DNA of 64,000 nt from assembly GCA_024811115.1 (NCBI GenBank), contig JAKOGH010000216.1, positions 364,377-428,376 on the forward strand, read 5' to 3'. The notes beneath the pieces were generated by a model that saw only the letters and a list, made by a program, of their open reading frames with translations, was not told where the DNA came from and made no database searches. The translations under genes were made by a program, and so were the position numbers. The DNA comes from Terana coerulea. Taxonomy: Eukaryota > Basidiomycota > Agaricomycetes > Polyporales > Phanerochaetaceae. Below, piece after piece: positions 34,542 through 46,234 of the stretch; the stretch's first letter is position 1, and each line of letters begins with the position of its first letter.

Positions 34542-35504
34542 TCAGAAGAACAGGTCGTCTTCATTGCCGAAATTGCTCGAGAACGACGACGGGGGCCGTG
34601 ACAGCTCCTCGTCAAACATGTCGTGGTGCGTGCTCGAGTGTGAGAGCCGGTCCTCGATGAAGGAGTAGCTCATGGAGCGCATGGCCCTGACGGGCGCTCT
34701 AGGCGCGCGTCGGCCGGGGGCGCGGGGAAGGACGCCGAGCGCACCGTAGCGAGAGTCATCTTCGTCGTCAGAGTCGTCAAAGGGGACGTCGACGCAGTCG
34801 GACAGTCCCAAGTTGAGCCCCATCGGCGACAGGCTCGGTGCGGAGAACGACGAGTCCGAGGCGAACGACGCGTCGGACCGCGTGGAGCTCGTGCTCATCG
34901 AGCGGTGCAGCGTCGCGCGCCCGACGGGGTTGAGGCTGAGCGCCGCGAACTGGTCGACTGCGGTCGGCGACTGTAAACAAAGGGAGAAGAAGGTTCATCA
35001 GCGCAAGTCCTCGGTGATGGTTGTTCATAATTAAGGTTTGAACATTAGGCGCGGGACATACCTCGAGCGGGTCGTCGAGGTCGACGTCCCCTGCAGACCA
35101 CGCCGTGAAGCGGGTCTCGAGCGTGTCCATAATGTCCAAGCCACCGCCGGGGACATTGTGCAACAGCGACGGTGCGCCGGTGGTTCGACCTTGCGAAGGG
35201 GGGAACAACATGCGCGGTTCTGGCACGGGTTCGCGTTCTTCCTGGTCGACGTCTTCGTTGTCGGTGCTGGGGTGGTCGGCCGCAGCTGGGCCTCCGGTGC
35301 GAGCCCGCGCACCTCGCGCTGCGACTCCTCGACGCGCCACCAGTCGACGTCGGCGAGCACGCGCCGGTTCGCGGTGTCGGAGCCGGACGCCCTGCGCGGG
35401 CTCCGCGGTGCGGTGCGCGTCTGGCTGGAGCTGGAGGTGGGGTAGGGTGTGAAGGTCGATGAGCGGACGGCGGGAGACGAGTTGGTTCTGCGGAGGGACG
35501 GCAT
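34542..35504 (-). CDS. Ser-rich hypothetical protein, one frame break
   Basis: Two exons, 35504-35062 and 34970-34542. Exon 1 is one base short of phase: a missing base in the G-run at 35288-35290 (C-run on the coding strand) joins EVRGLAPEA to PAAADHPSTDNEDVD. With it the product is about 290 residues. It is disordered, Ser/Arg-rich at the N-terminus, acidic in the middle, then has GGGLDIMDTLETRFTAWSAG followed by DVDLDDPLESPTAVDQF across the splice, and a Ser-rich tail ending SSNFGNEDDLFF. No domain recognised. The ordered patches suggest short protein-binding motifs (inference). Confidence 0.6.
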
Positions 35505-36309
35505 GGCGGTACAAGACGAGCTGAACACGAACAGGATAGGAGTGCGAGGGGGGCTAGGGTTCGTGTGGGGGAACGTGAGGGGCGGACGTGGATGAGTTCG
35601 TGAACGGTGCCGGGGGTGTGTGCGGCGACGACGACGCTGCCTGGCGCGGCGAGCTCGATGTGGAGGAGGGGAAGGAACGACGGCCGGGTCGAAATGTGAA
35701 TTTTATACGTGGGCAGCGGACTGTGAAGTGTGACAACTTGAACATCGGCGTCAGCGCCGGCGCCCATCAGGTGCTTGGGACGTCTGGCTTGATTCACCGC
35801 CATTTCGGCAGCCAAGGCTCGCGATTCTTGCGGCCCAGGTTCTCACCCAGCATCACCCTCAATGTTGCCTGGCAATGTCCTGCACAAGCACAGTAGAAGG
35901 CATTAGTGTCGACGGCGGGGGCATAAGTGCATCTCCATCCCGACGACGCTAAGTACAAGGCCAAAGACGCCAACGATGTTCAACAAGTGCAATATACTTT
36001 TATTTCCCCCGCGCAGGGAAGAAGTGCACGAACAAGCGTACACATGCGCCAGGGCCCCTCGACGGCCCCGACGTCACCTTTATCCGCGCAGGCGACAACC
36101 GTTCCCACCCACAGCGTCCGCCCGCGTGCCATGAACCCAATCGCCCTTCTCTCTGCACCTTCTTCTCGCCCGTCCCTCCGTATCGCGCACACCGTCGTGC
36201 ACGGCGCCCAGACGCGAGCGGTCGTCGCGCGACGCGGCGTCGGCGAGCGCGATATTGACGCATCACAGCCACCGCATCATCGGGCCTGGCCTGAGCCAGC
36301 GTCGCGTGC

Positions 36310-36660
36310 TTCCGAGACGGGCTCGTCGAGGGCACATATGACGACCCCCATCACTTTGCGCTGCGCCCCCTGGCGAGGACGTCGGCGAAAATTCCCTGAA
36401 ACGCCTCCGATATTGCGCCAACCCGTGTCCATCGCGGCCGTGCGGTCATTCAGCACCCCTCCGTGTTTACATTCTCCAACGGGACACCTGTCGACTTGCG
36501 CTCGGGCGGTCCTACGAGCCGGTCTATCCACAAGGGTCCGGAACGTCGCTTTTGTCCCATGCATCCAGACATTTCTCGAACAGACTCCGGTTGGCTCATC
36601 AAATTCGGGGGCCCACAAGGCGTATCGGACTCGGATGCGTTCAAGGATCACGTACATACG
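36310..36660 (+). pseudogene. Possible gene remnant with in-frame stop
   Basis: One frame reads FRDGLVEGTYDDPHHFALRP...SAKIP, then TGA near 36403, then RAVIQHPSVFTFSNGTPVDL and RFCPMHPDISRTDSGWLIKF. Both halves look protein-like and are in the same frame. I do not recognise the family. A hidden intron around the stop or a decayed gene would both fit. Confidence 0.3.
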
Positions 36661-36782
36661 AATTTTGTTTGTGCTTGTTCAGATGTTGTTCGATTGGTTG
36701 ACAAGTCGAGGTTACTTGTGCCTGGATGTTCTATCCTCCTTCAAGACATATTCAGGCAAGGGGATCACTCTGATATAGTGCT

Positions 36783-37110
36783 TTGACGTATTGTATGTGA
36801 ACTGGTCCTCTTGCTGTTCCTGAATATATTTCGATCGCTATTCACAACGTCCACAGGATGCGCGCCGCAGACTGTTTCAGGATGCCCAAAATGTTGCGTC
36901 TCGTCAACAGCGTTCATGGCAGAAGTTCACGAGTCCACGACATCGCTATGCTTTTACCCTCTACTAGTGTTTTGACGTATTGTATGTCGACTGCTCCCCT
37001 TGCCGTTCTTGTATATACTTTGATCGCTATTTACAACGTCTACAGGATGTGCGCCATGGGCTGTTTCAGGATACCCAAAATATGTCGCGTCTCGTTGGCC
37101 GCGTTTATGG
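36783..37110 (+). repeat. Two-copy diverged direct repeat, about 138 bases, offset 189
   Basis: Copy 1 is 36783-36919 and copy 2 is 36972-37110. Both begin TTGACGTATTGTATGT, share GATCGCTATT-ACAACGTC-ACAGGATG in the middle and end in C-GCGTT-ATGG. They are clearly alike by eye but with many substitutions. Confidence 0.75.
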
Positions 37111-38139
37111 TGTGTGCACACGGATTCATGTTGGATTCATGAGGTCGCCGTGCATTCACACTCTCTGGTACTATCTCCGAGATGACCATGCTTTGACCAT
37201 TCTAGTCTCCAAAGGATCAAGCGGCTCCCACGCCACTGCACACCATCGTAACCTTCTGTGCTGTGGTCAGCGGGCGAACCGTTCAAGCATCTCCACCTCA
37301 GCAGGATCGTCCCCGCGCCGGAACGGAACGCCCTCGACGCGGTCACGGGCGAGATTCGCGGAAAAGGGTCCCTTGTTGACAGCATCGCCACCATCACCTC
37401 ATTGCAGTCAACCAACAGACCCTCGCTGCCGTGCACCTAGAGACTGTATAAATACCGCGGACGCTTGGGAATACGGCCCACCGCCGTCCGTGCCGGCGCC
37501 TCGCGACATCAGCTTCGCGAGGCTCGTCGACGACATCCCGGGCAATGAACTGTGTCATGCGGCCGCCCGCCGCTCGACATTGACCGTCATCCGCAGTTTA
37601 CTTCCGCGTTGTTGGCTTGCTGGCTTGGTATGTTGGTGGATAGGTTGTTGTGCTCGGTGTGGGTTTCTGTCCGACCTTCCATGCGTGTGCGCATTTAATG
37701 AGCGGCGCGAAGAGCTGTGCACCGTCGTCGATAATCTGACATGATACTGACGGTAGAATATTCACATCTTTGATTGGAGAAAGCAGCAGTGCTCTATATT
37801 ATATCCTTCCCTCGACACATGAACTCTGTCGGGTTTCCCTCAAACATGCTCAACACCGTTCTGAACCCATCGCACATCGGAACATACGTTCTTGAACGGC
37901 TTCCTTTCTTGTCAGAATTGATGGCTGATGCGGCGCAGAGTGATCGATCGGCGGTGTGACGCACTGCTGTGCGCTCGCACGGGGCGCTTCCGGTCATCCT
38001 CACAGTTGTCTTGTGCGTCCACGGCGGGTCTGCGTCCCGCAGCTTCTACGCAGAGCTCCGTGAGCTTCATACCTGGACGACTCACGCAGGCAGGGAAGAC
38101 ATCATTTACTTGCGACTATAACGTGTTCGCATTATTTCG

Positions 38140-39274
38140 ATGGCAAACCAGCAATTGCCCATTCTTGACGTCCACACGCCCTCGTCCTCGTTCGCAATCG
38201 TATACTCTAGTAAGCCGCTGCATCTCTACAACTTTGCAACTTGCACTCACTTGGGATACAGACACTGAAGACACCCTCGAGACGCTTTACGACAAACTGA
38301 CGAGGAAGCTGCTTGCCGTATACCATGCGCACACGGTAGGACCAGGCTGGGTGAAGTACTCGTGGAACGACTCGACATGGAACCTCGACGACGGTACGCA
38401 GCTGCACATCCTGCACTCCTACACCTTCTCAGCCTGATTTTTATAGATTCTGACTACACCATCTTTGTCTGGCGACAAAAGTCCGTCGAGCCGGGGCACG
38501 ACGCCCGCCCCGCGCTGCATGTGCACGACCCCGCGCAGCCGCTCCCCGTCCCACCGGCATATCGCAACCCGTCCTACTACCAGTTCCGCCCGAAGCCCGC
38601 CCCGCCACCCGCCGCGCCCGCAGGCTCCGCCAAGTCGCACTCGTCGCTCAAGAGCGCGCGCTCGCGCAAGACCGCCGCAGCGGCGGCCGCGGCCGCGCAG
38701 GACGCCGTGCCGAGCCACAAGAAGGCGTTCGAGCAGTTCCACAGCCAGAACGGCGTGCGCACGATCCTGGGCAGCATCGGGCCTGCGCCGAACGGTGAGT
38801 GCGCGCGCGACGGGCGTGGCGAGACGGGCGGACGGGCTGACACGGCTGTGCTGTGCAGTGCGCATGCTCCTCAAGCACGGCTACCGCCACGTCTACATCT
38901 CCCGCAAGTTCGCGCTCCGGCACGGCTTCATCCCGCACGACGCCGCGCCCGGGCACTACGGCTACGGCGGGCTCGTCAGGTGCGTGTCTCACCTCCTCTC
39001 TCCCGCGCCTCTGCACGTGCGCCGCTCACTTTCGTCCCGCAGCCTCGGCAGCTGGCCGATCAAGGTCGGGCGCACGAAGACGACGCACACGGTGTACCTG
39101 TCCGAGGAGGCGCACTTCGACGTCGTCCTCGGCCGCTCGTTCTGGGAGGCGCGCCAGGTCAAGACGGACGCGCTCGACCCGACGGACGTCGTGTGCGCGG
39201 ACACGGGCGAGAAGATCGATTGCGAGCTCGTCATTCTCAAGGACGGCAAGGGCCAGATCGTCACCGTGACGTGA
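38140..39274 (+). CDS. Conserved hypothetical protein with retropepsin-like C-terminal half
   Basis: Five exons keep phase: 38140-38209, 38262-38393, 38447-38794, 38859-38979 and 39043-39274. The N-terminal part has a compact domain (TLETLYDKLTRKLLAVYHAH, WNDSTWNL, SDYTIFVWR). Then comes a Pro/Ala-rich linker with a poly-Ala run and GVRTILGSIGPAPNVRMLLK. The C-terminal about 120 residues (YISRKFALRHGFIPHDAAPG, SWPIKVGRTKTTHTVYLSEE, FDVVLGRSFWEARQVKTD) recall the flap and second half of retropepsin-like folds, in particular the VVLGRSFWE segment. I see no clear catalytic DTG/DSG, so protease activity is not claimed. The function is unknown. Confidence 0.75.
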
Positions 39275-39650
39275 ATGCCTGGCGCCCTCCCCGCATACCC
39301 TTTTAAGATTATATTCTAAATACCCCCGTTTGAGTTTCTCATGGCACGGACTTTGTAGCGCAATATCTATTCTTGTATCTATGTGGCATCTGCGTCGGCT
39401 GACCGAATCTCACGACCTCCCGTCTCTCTGTCGGAGTCGAATTATTCAACTTGGAGTCATTCGTGCCCACCAAACGAAGACAATCACGCATGCAATGGAG
39501 TTCAGAAAGCATGGTGTATATCAAGTAACAACAGTAAGCATACTCGCTACAAATAAGAATAACTCATGGATGCGTCGTAATAGGTCGTGATTGAAAGTAC
39601 CCAAGTCCAGTGTCACAAAGAACAGAAGTGACCGTGAGTATGTGCCCATG
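39275..39650. other. Convergent intergenic spacer
   Basis: This separates the stop codons of the convergent hypothetical genes on either side. No coding signal seen. Confidence 0.4.
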
Positions 39651-41485
39651 CTATGTCCGTGTCCGCGGTGACGCCTTGCTAGCATGCAGATCCTTAACGT
39701 CGAAGAATATGCTGAGCCCAAATGCCACGCAGAGCAGACACGCCGTCGCACTTGCCAGATTGTACGCGTCGCACCTGGACGTTCGCACGCGTGAGCAGCG
39801 CACTCAGTAATCCTTGCATGACAGACACTCACCAGCCGTTGAAGGCGCCGCTCGGACACCGCTTGCCCATGAGGATGTACACGAACGCGGCGCCCCAGAG
39901 GAAGAAGAGCGCGACGTCGAGCGCCGCCGTCCACTTCAGCTGCCGCCGCGCCGCCTTCCACTGCGCCTCGAGCGCGAGCCCCGCGAACACGCCGCGCCGC
40001 TTCGCGCGGGGCCCCCGCCGCCGCCCGCGCGAGCGGCCGCCGAACGAGCCGGGCATGGTGTGCTCGGACGCTTCGTCCCCGTCCTCATCCGACTCGTACT
40101 CCTCGCGCCGCCCGCCGCCGAACATCCCCGGGTCGACGATGAGGTTCACCTGCACGCCGTCGCCGCCCCCGCCCCCTTTCCCCTTCTTGTTCTTCTTGCC
40201 TTTCTGCTTGCCTCCGGGGAGGCCAGACACGGGAAGCACCATCATGCCGTCGGGGCCCTCTGTGAGTGGGCTCCCGCCTTTCGGGCGGCGCCCGCCGCAG
40301 CATATGGGGTAGATGAGGAATCGGTAGGTGCTTGCGAGGAAGGTGACGACCGATAGGATGTATAACACGTAGGCTGCCGGCTTGCCCGCAGGCGGAGGTT
40401 GGGAAGAGGTTTTGATGAACTGTATGCGGACTGGTTAGTCGAATTCGACACGTACGCTTCAGAATACGCACTGCAGCTGCATATATCCCTGACCCAGCAG
40501 CGAGCAGAGCCAGCAGCACTTCCAGCACGCGCACTGCCGTGCGCTTCTTGGGGCCTTCAGTGATCAGCCGTCCCTTGGCGTTCACACTCCCAACCCTATG
40601 CTCGTCATCCACATCAGCACCCTTGGGGTTGTCCCCAGCGAACTCCCGTTCGAGCATGCGCATACGCTCTGCTTTGACATCCGGATCCAGTGGCGCGGCG
40701 CCAACAGGGTCTGGACCCCATGGCAGGACATCCCGAGAAGTGCGAGATGCATGAGCTGTGGAATGAGGGGAAGAATAGGCGGGCGGAAGGGACGGGAAGG
40801 AGCCGTGTCCATGGGAGGGGTTGAAGGGGTCGATCTCTGGGGAAGCGTAGGGCGCGGCAGGATCAAAGTGTGCTGCCTTAGGCTGCTGATACCACCCACG
40901 AGCGTGGTCAGAATACTGGGTGATGTCGATTTCATGGTCCTGAAGATCCGGCGGGGTCAATAAAGGATCGTCGTAACCGGCAGGGTAGCTGTAGGGACTC
41001 GAAAGCTGTGGATGACTAGGGAATGAAGGGTATCTCTCTCCGGAGGAGCGTGCTGGAGGTGGTAGTGAGAATGGTCGGTGGGGGGTGTGCAGGGGTGCAT
41101 CGGAGCGCGAGGAAGACGCGTGCGAAGTGGAGGAAGAGGGCGAAAGGACTGGCGGCGGAGAGAATGAATCGCGGCCTGCGAGAGGCCTGAAGGGTTCCGG
41201 AGAGGGTGGATACGAGTCATAGGCATGGTATACCGGCTGGAAAACTGGTGCGTTGCGAGCGTTCGATGTGTGAGCCAATGTCCTGGTGTAGTCGGCCAGA
41301 TCCAGAGCTGCTACGGAGACTTCAGAGGGCTCTTGTCGTTGCTGAAAACCATGCGTGACATAGTGCAGTCCAAGCCCTTGAGTCTCAGGGCTGCGAGGCG
41401 GATTCGGATCGAATGGCTCTGGTGACCAAGGACGACGGAAACGAGAGGAAGGCGGCGGGGTGTCCAGACGATGGGTTGGGTACAT
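39651..41485 (-). CDS. Proline-rich multi-span membrane protein
   Basis: Exons 41485-40472, 40419-39833 and 39774-39651 keep phase and give 574 residues. The first about 300 residues are a Pro/Ser-rich disordered cytosolic region. Four hydrophobic helices follow: VRVLEVLLALLAAGSGIYAA, AAYVLYILSVVTFLASTYRF, WTAALDVALFFLWGAAFVYI and, after the last intron, ASATACLLCVAFGLSIFF. Between helices 2 and 3 lies a Lys/Gly-rich loop (KGKKNKKGKGGGGG) and an acidic stretch. The four-helix layout is like MARVEL-type proteins (inference only). A 466-codon frame that reads through the first intron is an artefact. Confidence 0.8.
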
Positions 41486-41726
41486 TCTGGTCGTAAAGAT
41501 CGTTATATGTCGTTAAAGATGGATTCAATATCTTGTACAGTGTTGAGCAGAGTCCGCGTCGCGTTGCGAGGCGAGCAGAGTGCCTTGGGTACCACGGGCA
41601 ACGGCGAGTAGATGGGCGGGCGCAATGAGCTACGGGGGTCACTTCCGTCACACGTGCGCCCCGTCACGTTCGTGGGTGCGCGTCCGGATCGGGCTGCCGG
41701 CGCCCGCAAGCCAATGCATACTGATC

Positions 41727-42899
41727 ATGACCGCCATCGACCTGAACGACATCGAGCATGTTGACAAAGCCGTGCTGCTTGCTGTCTTGGACAACGTCGA
41801 CACCGTGCCACATTTCCTAGAATCCCCCGTCACCAACGCTGCAAGAAAGACGCGCCAGGACCTCCGAATTATACTCATCTCGCCCTCTTTGACACAGACA
41901 CTGCGGGCGATGAGACCAGGCCGACCGCCCTTGGCACTGCGCGGTTTGACGATGTGCAACGCGTATTGACCTATGTATACGTCCAGGCTACGAAAGTAGC
42001 TCAGGAGATGAACAAGATCCTGATGGACGTCGACGTACTTTGAAAGGATCAGGCGAGCCATTGGATGACGCCCTGTTTGAAGATGCCGAACTGTGGTTTC
42101 AAGGTAAGCACTTGATTATTCATGCACTGTCATCTGTAAAACTCAAACCTTTATGTCCAGTTCGTGGCTTTGAGCTCAACGCAGCCATACCTACCAAGGG
42201 CAGAACGATTTGGTTAGACCCAAGCAAGGACATTCCACCATATGCGCCGCTTCAACCGTCACAGACACGAGAGGAGCGTGTCCCTATACAATTCCCTGTT
42301 GTAGCCTCCGGGCGGCACATTCGATCACTTACATGCGGGCCACAAGATTCTACTGAGCATGGCTTCTTGGGTCGCCGGCACCAAGCTTGATAGTAGGAAT
42401 GACAGGTACCCGTCTCTGTATTACACAATGAATTTCCTCCTTATAATTTCCCTTGTATTAGATGATAGCTTACTGCAGAAGAAGGCAAACAAGGATATAA
42501 TACAGTCAATCTCCGAACGCATATCCTACGCGCGTCGATTCTTGGAGCTCTTCAGGCCAGGTCTCGTATATGACCTCGTCCCTATAACCGACGTCGCAGG
42601 GCCCACCGGCTGGGACCCGAACGTCCAAGCCCTCGTCGTTAGCAAGGAGACCCTCAACGGTGCCGCAGCGAGTACGTTTGTCTGTATCACTGCACGTCAT
42701 TCCCTCAGCTAATCACGCGATCGCAGTCGAGAAAATCCGTCATGATAAAGGTCTCCCTCGACTCAAGACCTACGTGATCGACGTCATCTCACATTCCAAT
42801 GCGAGCCTCGACGCCGAGGACGCCGAGAGTCTTCGCAAGACGAAGATGAGCAGCACGTTCATCCGCGAGTGGATTGTACAACAGCGACAACAGCGGTAA
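41727..42899 (+). CDS. CAB4: Phosphopantetheine adenylyltransferase (CoA synthesis), several frame breaks
   Basis: Catalyses the fourth step of CoA synthesis, joining 4'-phosphopantetheine to AMP. Exons: 41727-42103, 42161-42405, 42462-42671 and 42727-42899. The C-terminal half is excellent: GGTFDHLHAGHKILLSMASW (the HxGH nucleotidyltransferase motif), LELFRPGLVYDLVPITDV, GPTGWDPNVQALVVSKETL, YVIDVISHSNA and MSSTFIREW (the SSTxxR motif). The N-terminal half (DDVQRVLTYVYVQATKVAQE) is the usual eukaryotic extension. Four single-base breaks are needed to read it: a missing base at the C-run 41883-41885, a missing base at the T-run 42039-42041, and one extra base each at the G-run 42310-42312 and at 42389. 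Whether it is a pseudogene or mis-sequenced is open. Confidence 0.85.
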
Positions 42900-43309
42900 C
42901 CAATCACACCATTTGGAGAGGGACTACATTTATTCTTGAGGGGTGAGGATGCCGGACCAAGTCCAGGGGTCAAGGCGAATAATAACGATAATGTACTTCA
43001 TATACGTAGAGTCCACCAGAAATGTATGTTTTCCATGCTGATTCCGTCCGTCCGAGCGTATGTCCAGGGTATACCAAGTGAGTGACTGGTTATGATACAA
43101 ATGCAAGTTGAGTTAGATGAAGCCATCCACGGGAACCGGAAATCATCAAACTGGGCAAGGGGAGAAGGAAATGTACACATGGCGAAGAAATGTGTGGGAT
43201 GCCGTCGCGTAGTAGTGGAGATTCTGCGATAAGGAATACAAGTGATCCATAGTAAGGTCCATAAGAAGAGAGGCAGGAGCAAGCAGGAGTGGCGGGACAC
43301 GTGGGCAGC
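42900..43309. other. Convergent intergenic spacer
   Basis: This holds the 3' ends of the PPAT gene (plus) and LIM copy A (minus). It differs entirely from the sequence downstream of LIM copy B, so it lies just outside the duplication. Confidence 0.5.
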
Positions 43310-46234
43310 TCATCCACCCAGGCCGGCGCCCGCGAGGTCGATGAACACCGTCTTGCGCTTCGTCGCACGGGCGCTGCTGTGGTACTCCTCGTCCTCGTCC
43401 CCGCTGTCGACGCCCTGCGCGTGGCGGTCGCAGAACATGCGGCCGTCGACCTCCCAGTACTCGACGAGGCGCTCCTGGCAGCGCGGGTGCTCGCACAGGA
43501 AGTGCTCCGGGTGGTAGCGCTCGCCGCCGTGCGCGAGCGCGCAGGGGCCCTCGATCGGCTGCCCGCAGCGCGCCGCGGCGCAGAGCGAGTCGTTCGCCTC
43601 GTGGTAGTGGTACGCGCAGTACGGCCGGCCGTCGAAGACGTAGAACGTCTTGTCCGGGAAGGGTTTCTGCGCACCGAGTGAGCGTCGCGGAGCAGGGACA
43701 CATGTAGAGGACACAACGTACGTGGCATGTGTGGCAATTAAAGCAGTCTCTATGGTACTTTCCTTTAAGCTGCCCGTCCGAAGACGAGACGGCCTGTTTC
43801 TCTATATTAAGATTACAGCGTCGGCACTGGTAGGAAAAAACGTCGGTGAACGGCACGCCTGCGAGAAAACGCGCGCACGCACCTTGGGTAGATACATGTT
43901 CTTCCAGCACTGCCCGCACATCACCCCGCCGCCCTCCATCGAGATCCAGCGGCCGTCCTCGATCGCCTTCTCGCACTTGAGGCAGTCGCGCACGCGCGGC
44001 GCGCGCCGCTTCGACTCGGGGCGGCTCGAGCCCGGGCTCGTGTGCGAGCGCGTGGGCAGCTTCGGGCGCATGCTGTCGCGCGCCGGTGCGACATCGCCAA
44101 GCGGCGCAGGGAACATCGCGGGGCTCGAGACGGAGGACGCCGTGGGCGACGCCGCGTCCTCCTCGAACAGCGTCTCCATCGCGCGGTCGAGCGCGCCCGT
44201 CGACTTGGCCGTCGTGCGCAGCGTGAAGGACGACGTCGCGGTGGACGCGGAGAGGCTGCGCATCGGCAGCCGCGGGGACGCCGGCGGACGACGAGGACGA
44301 CGACGCGGAGGAGTACTTGGACTCGGACTTGGGGGAGTTGTACTTCGACGACATGGACGGGAAGCGCACGCGCGGCTCCATTTGGCCAGAAGCCCGTACA
44401 GTGGACCGCGAGTCGTCTGCCTCCGAGTCCGCATACGCCAGGCCCTCGAACTCCGACTCGTCGGGCGACAGCGGCGACGGGTTGGCGGACGACGCGCCGA
44501 CGCCGGGAGTGCTGGTGTCGACCGGCGCGACTTTGCTCTTCAGTTTGTCGAAGAAGGGCAGCGAGGGCGTGCTGGGCGTCGCGGGCAGGGCGCCTTCGGC
44601 GGCTCGGGCGCGGCGGGAATTACTTTCTCTCGCAGCACGAGGCCGCGCTCGCCCGGTGAGGGCGTGCGGATGAGGCTGCTGATGCTGCCTCGCGGTTGAT
44701 GCGGAGACGGAATATGAGCAGACAGAGGCGACCCGCCAGAATACGGGGAACGCGGGGATGCTGTGGACCCAGCTGAAAGAGGAGGCGTCATTGAAGGATC
44801 TAAACATGCGTCAGCTTCCACTGCGCATACATAAGTAACGCGCATATACTCACTGTAATGGTTAGCTATGTTAGTGTCGAGGTAGCGCGGGGCATTGGCA
44901 CGACGCCCATCCATGCCCGGTCCCGTGGGGGCCAAGTGTTGACTGCTCAGACGGATAATGTCCCATCTGCTGAGCAAACATTGCAGCGCGCGCTGCAGCC
45001 GCGAAGCCCCTCCTACCCACACCCGCCATGCCCGCCTCCCCACCAGTCTTGGTGTCAATTTCCGCCGGCGGCATTAGCCCTCCCACTGAAATGGAGGCCT
45101 GCTGCCCATATCCATTTATCGACGGGGCTACCTGGACATTGGGGTCCAGCGGTGGAGGAGGTCCTCGCGACGGACCAGCCTGAGGCGCCCTTGGTGTGGA
45201 ATAGAGTATGTTCGACTCTGGCTCTGGTGTGGGTCCACCAAGGTCAGTAGCCGCTCTTGGACGTAATGTCGTTGGGATTGGTCCTTGGGGCAGGAAAGGC
45301 GCTGGACTTGACTGCGCGGGTTGGCGAACGCCTGGTGGTAAGGAGCGCATACTTGCAGCAGAGGGGGCGCGCGGGGGTGGTGGGCGCATCGCGAGCACAT
45401 ACGCAGGCGATGTTGTGGGAGGTGATGTAGGTGCTGAAGGCGTCCGCGCGCGGTCTGGACTCGTGAACCGCGCGGAGTCGGAAGACGATCGATACGACGA
45501 GGGAGGAGACTGTGGTGACAGCGGCCCAGGTGTCTTCGGGGTGGGTGTAGCGGTTCCGGGTCGAGAAACGGGTTCAAAAGACCTCTTGTCGCGAGGGGAA
45601 CATGATCTTCGACGAATCAGGCGTAGTGCCCCGCGCTAGCGGACTCGGAACGCGATCCGGGCGACTCTGCTTGTTTGGTATGTTCAATGGTGCAGGCTGC
45701 TGTAATTGTCTAGGGGAGCGGAGGGCGGTCCTGGGCTCTTGCCCCGCTGTATGCTCGATGTACCCTGGCGCGATGGGCCAACGGACGGTGCGCGAGCATG
45801 CGGCGGGACAGGAGGCAACGCACCCTGCGGCGGGGCGGGACTTTGACTGGAAATGAGCTTTGGGGAAGCGGAAGCGGCTTGGGCGGAAGGAGGTCCTGGG
45901 CTCTTGCCTCGCTGTATGCTCGGGGCGTACCCTGGCGCGATGGGCCAACAGACGGGGCGCGAGCGTGCGGCGGAACAGGAGGCAGCGCACCCTGTGGCGG
46001 GGCAGGACTTTGACTGGAAATGAGCTTCTGGTATTTCGCTTGAAAGAATGAGGTGGCCGTGGGTGACGAGGGGGACTTCGCGCTCGCCGCTGGCATGGGT
46101 GGGGGCGCCGCGCAGATGTGCTCGCCCAGTTCCGAGATGGGCACCGGCTGGTGGCACATCGAGCACTTGACCGAGGGCAGTATCTGCGAGATACGCCCCG
46201 GTCCTGGCCCTGCGGCGGTCAGAGACTGCGCCAT
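43310..46234 (-). pseudogene. LIM-domain protein, copy A (damaged)
   Basis: Paxillin-like layout: ATG at 46234, an N-terminal zinc-knuckle-like stretch (KCSMCHQPVPISELGEHIC), a long Pro/Ser-rich region, then three C-terminal LIM-type zinc modules. Exons approximate to 46234-44854, 44799-43883, 43826-43722 and 43666-43310. LIM residues: CLKCEKAIEDGRW...CGQCW; CRRCNLNIEKQ...HRDCFNCHTCH; CAAARCGQPIEG...HPEHFLCEHPRC...FCDRH. The product ends FIDLAGAGLGG. Damage specific to this copy: a roughly 295-base insertion with tandem duplication that shifts the frame near 45710, an extra A near 45575, a C-run change near 44934, and an extra base near 44280. One further break at 44589-44597 is shared with copy B. 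LIM proteins of this kind organise actin and polarity sites in fungi (known for Pxl1-type proteins; here inferred). Confidence 0.8.
45727..46027. repeat. Tandem duplication inside LIM copy A, offset 165 bases
   Basis: Unit 1 (about 45727-45861) and unit 2 (about 45892-46027) both run from GGTCCTGGGCTCTTGCC to GACTTTGACTGGAAATGAGC. Copy B has a single unit joined directly to GGGAACATGATCTT, so the extra unit and the 130 bases before it are specific to copy A. Confidence 0.8.

Larger units (their letters stand above)
35505..38139. other. Unassigned 2.6-kb region with degenerate sequence
   Basis: It holds several open frames, the longest 35927-36778 on plus, none with a family match. Coding-like patches in a shared frame (36310-36660) and a diverged direct repeat (36783-37110) are entered separately. 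The rest shows no gene I can support. Confidence 0.4.

Noticed and set aside
35927..36778. 283-codon plus-strand frame as a gene
   Set aside because: No family resemblance, low-complexity composition, and the better coding-like pieces lie in another frame.
40085..41485. 466-codon frame on the minus strand as a complete protein
   Set aside because: It reads through the intron after YAAA. The spliced model restores membrane helices and a natural end.
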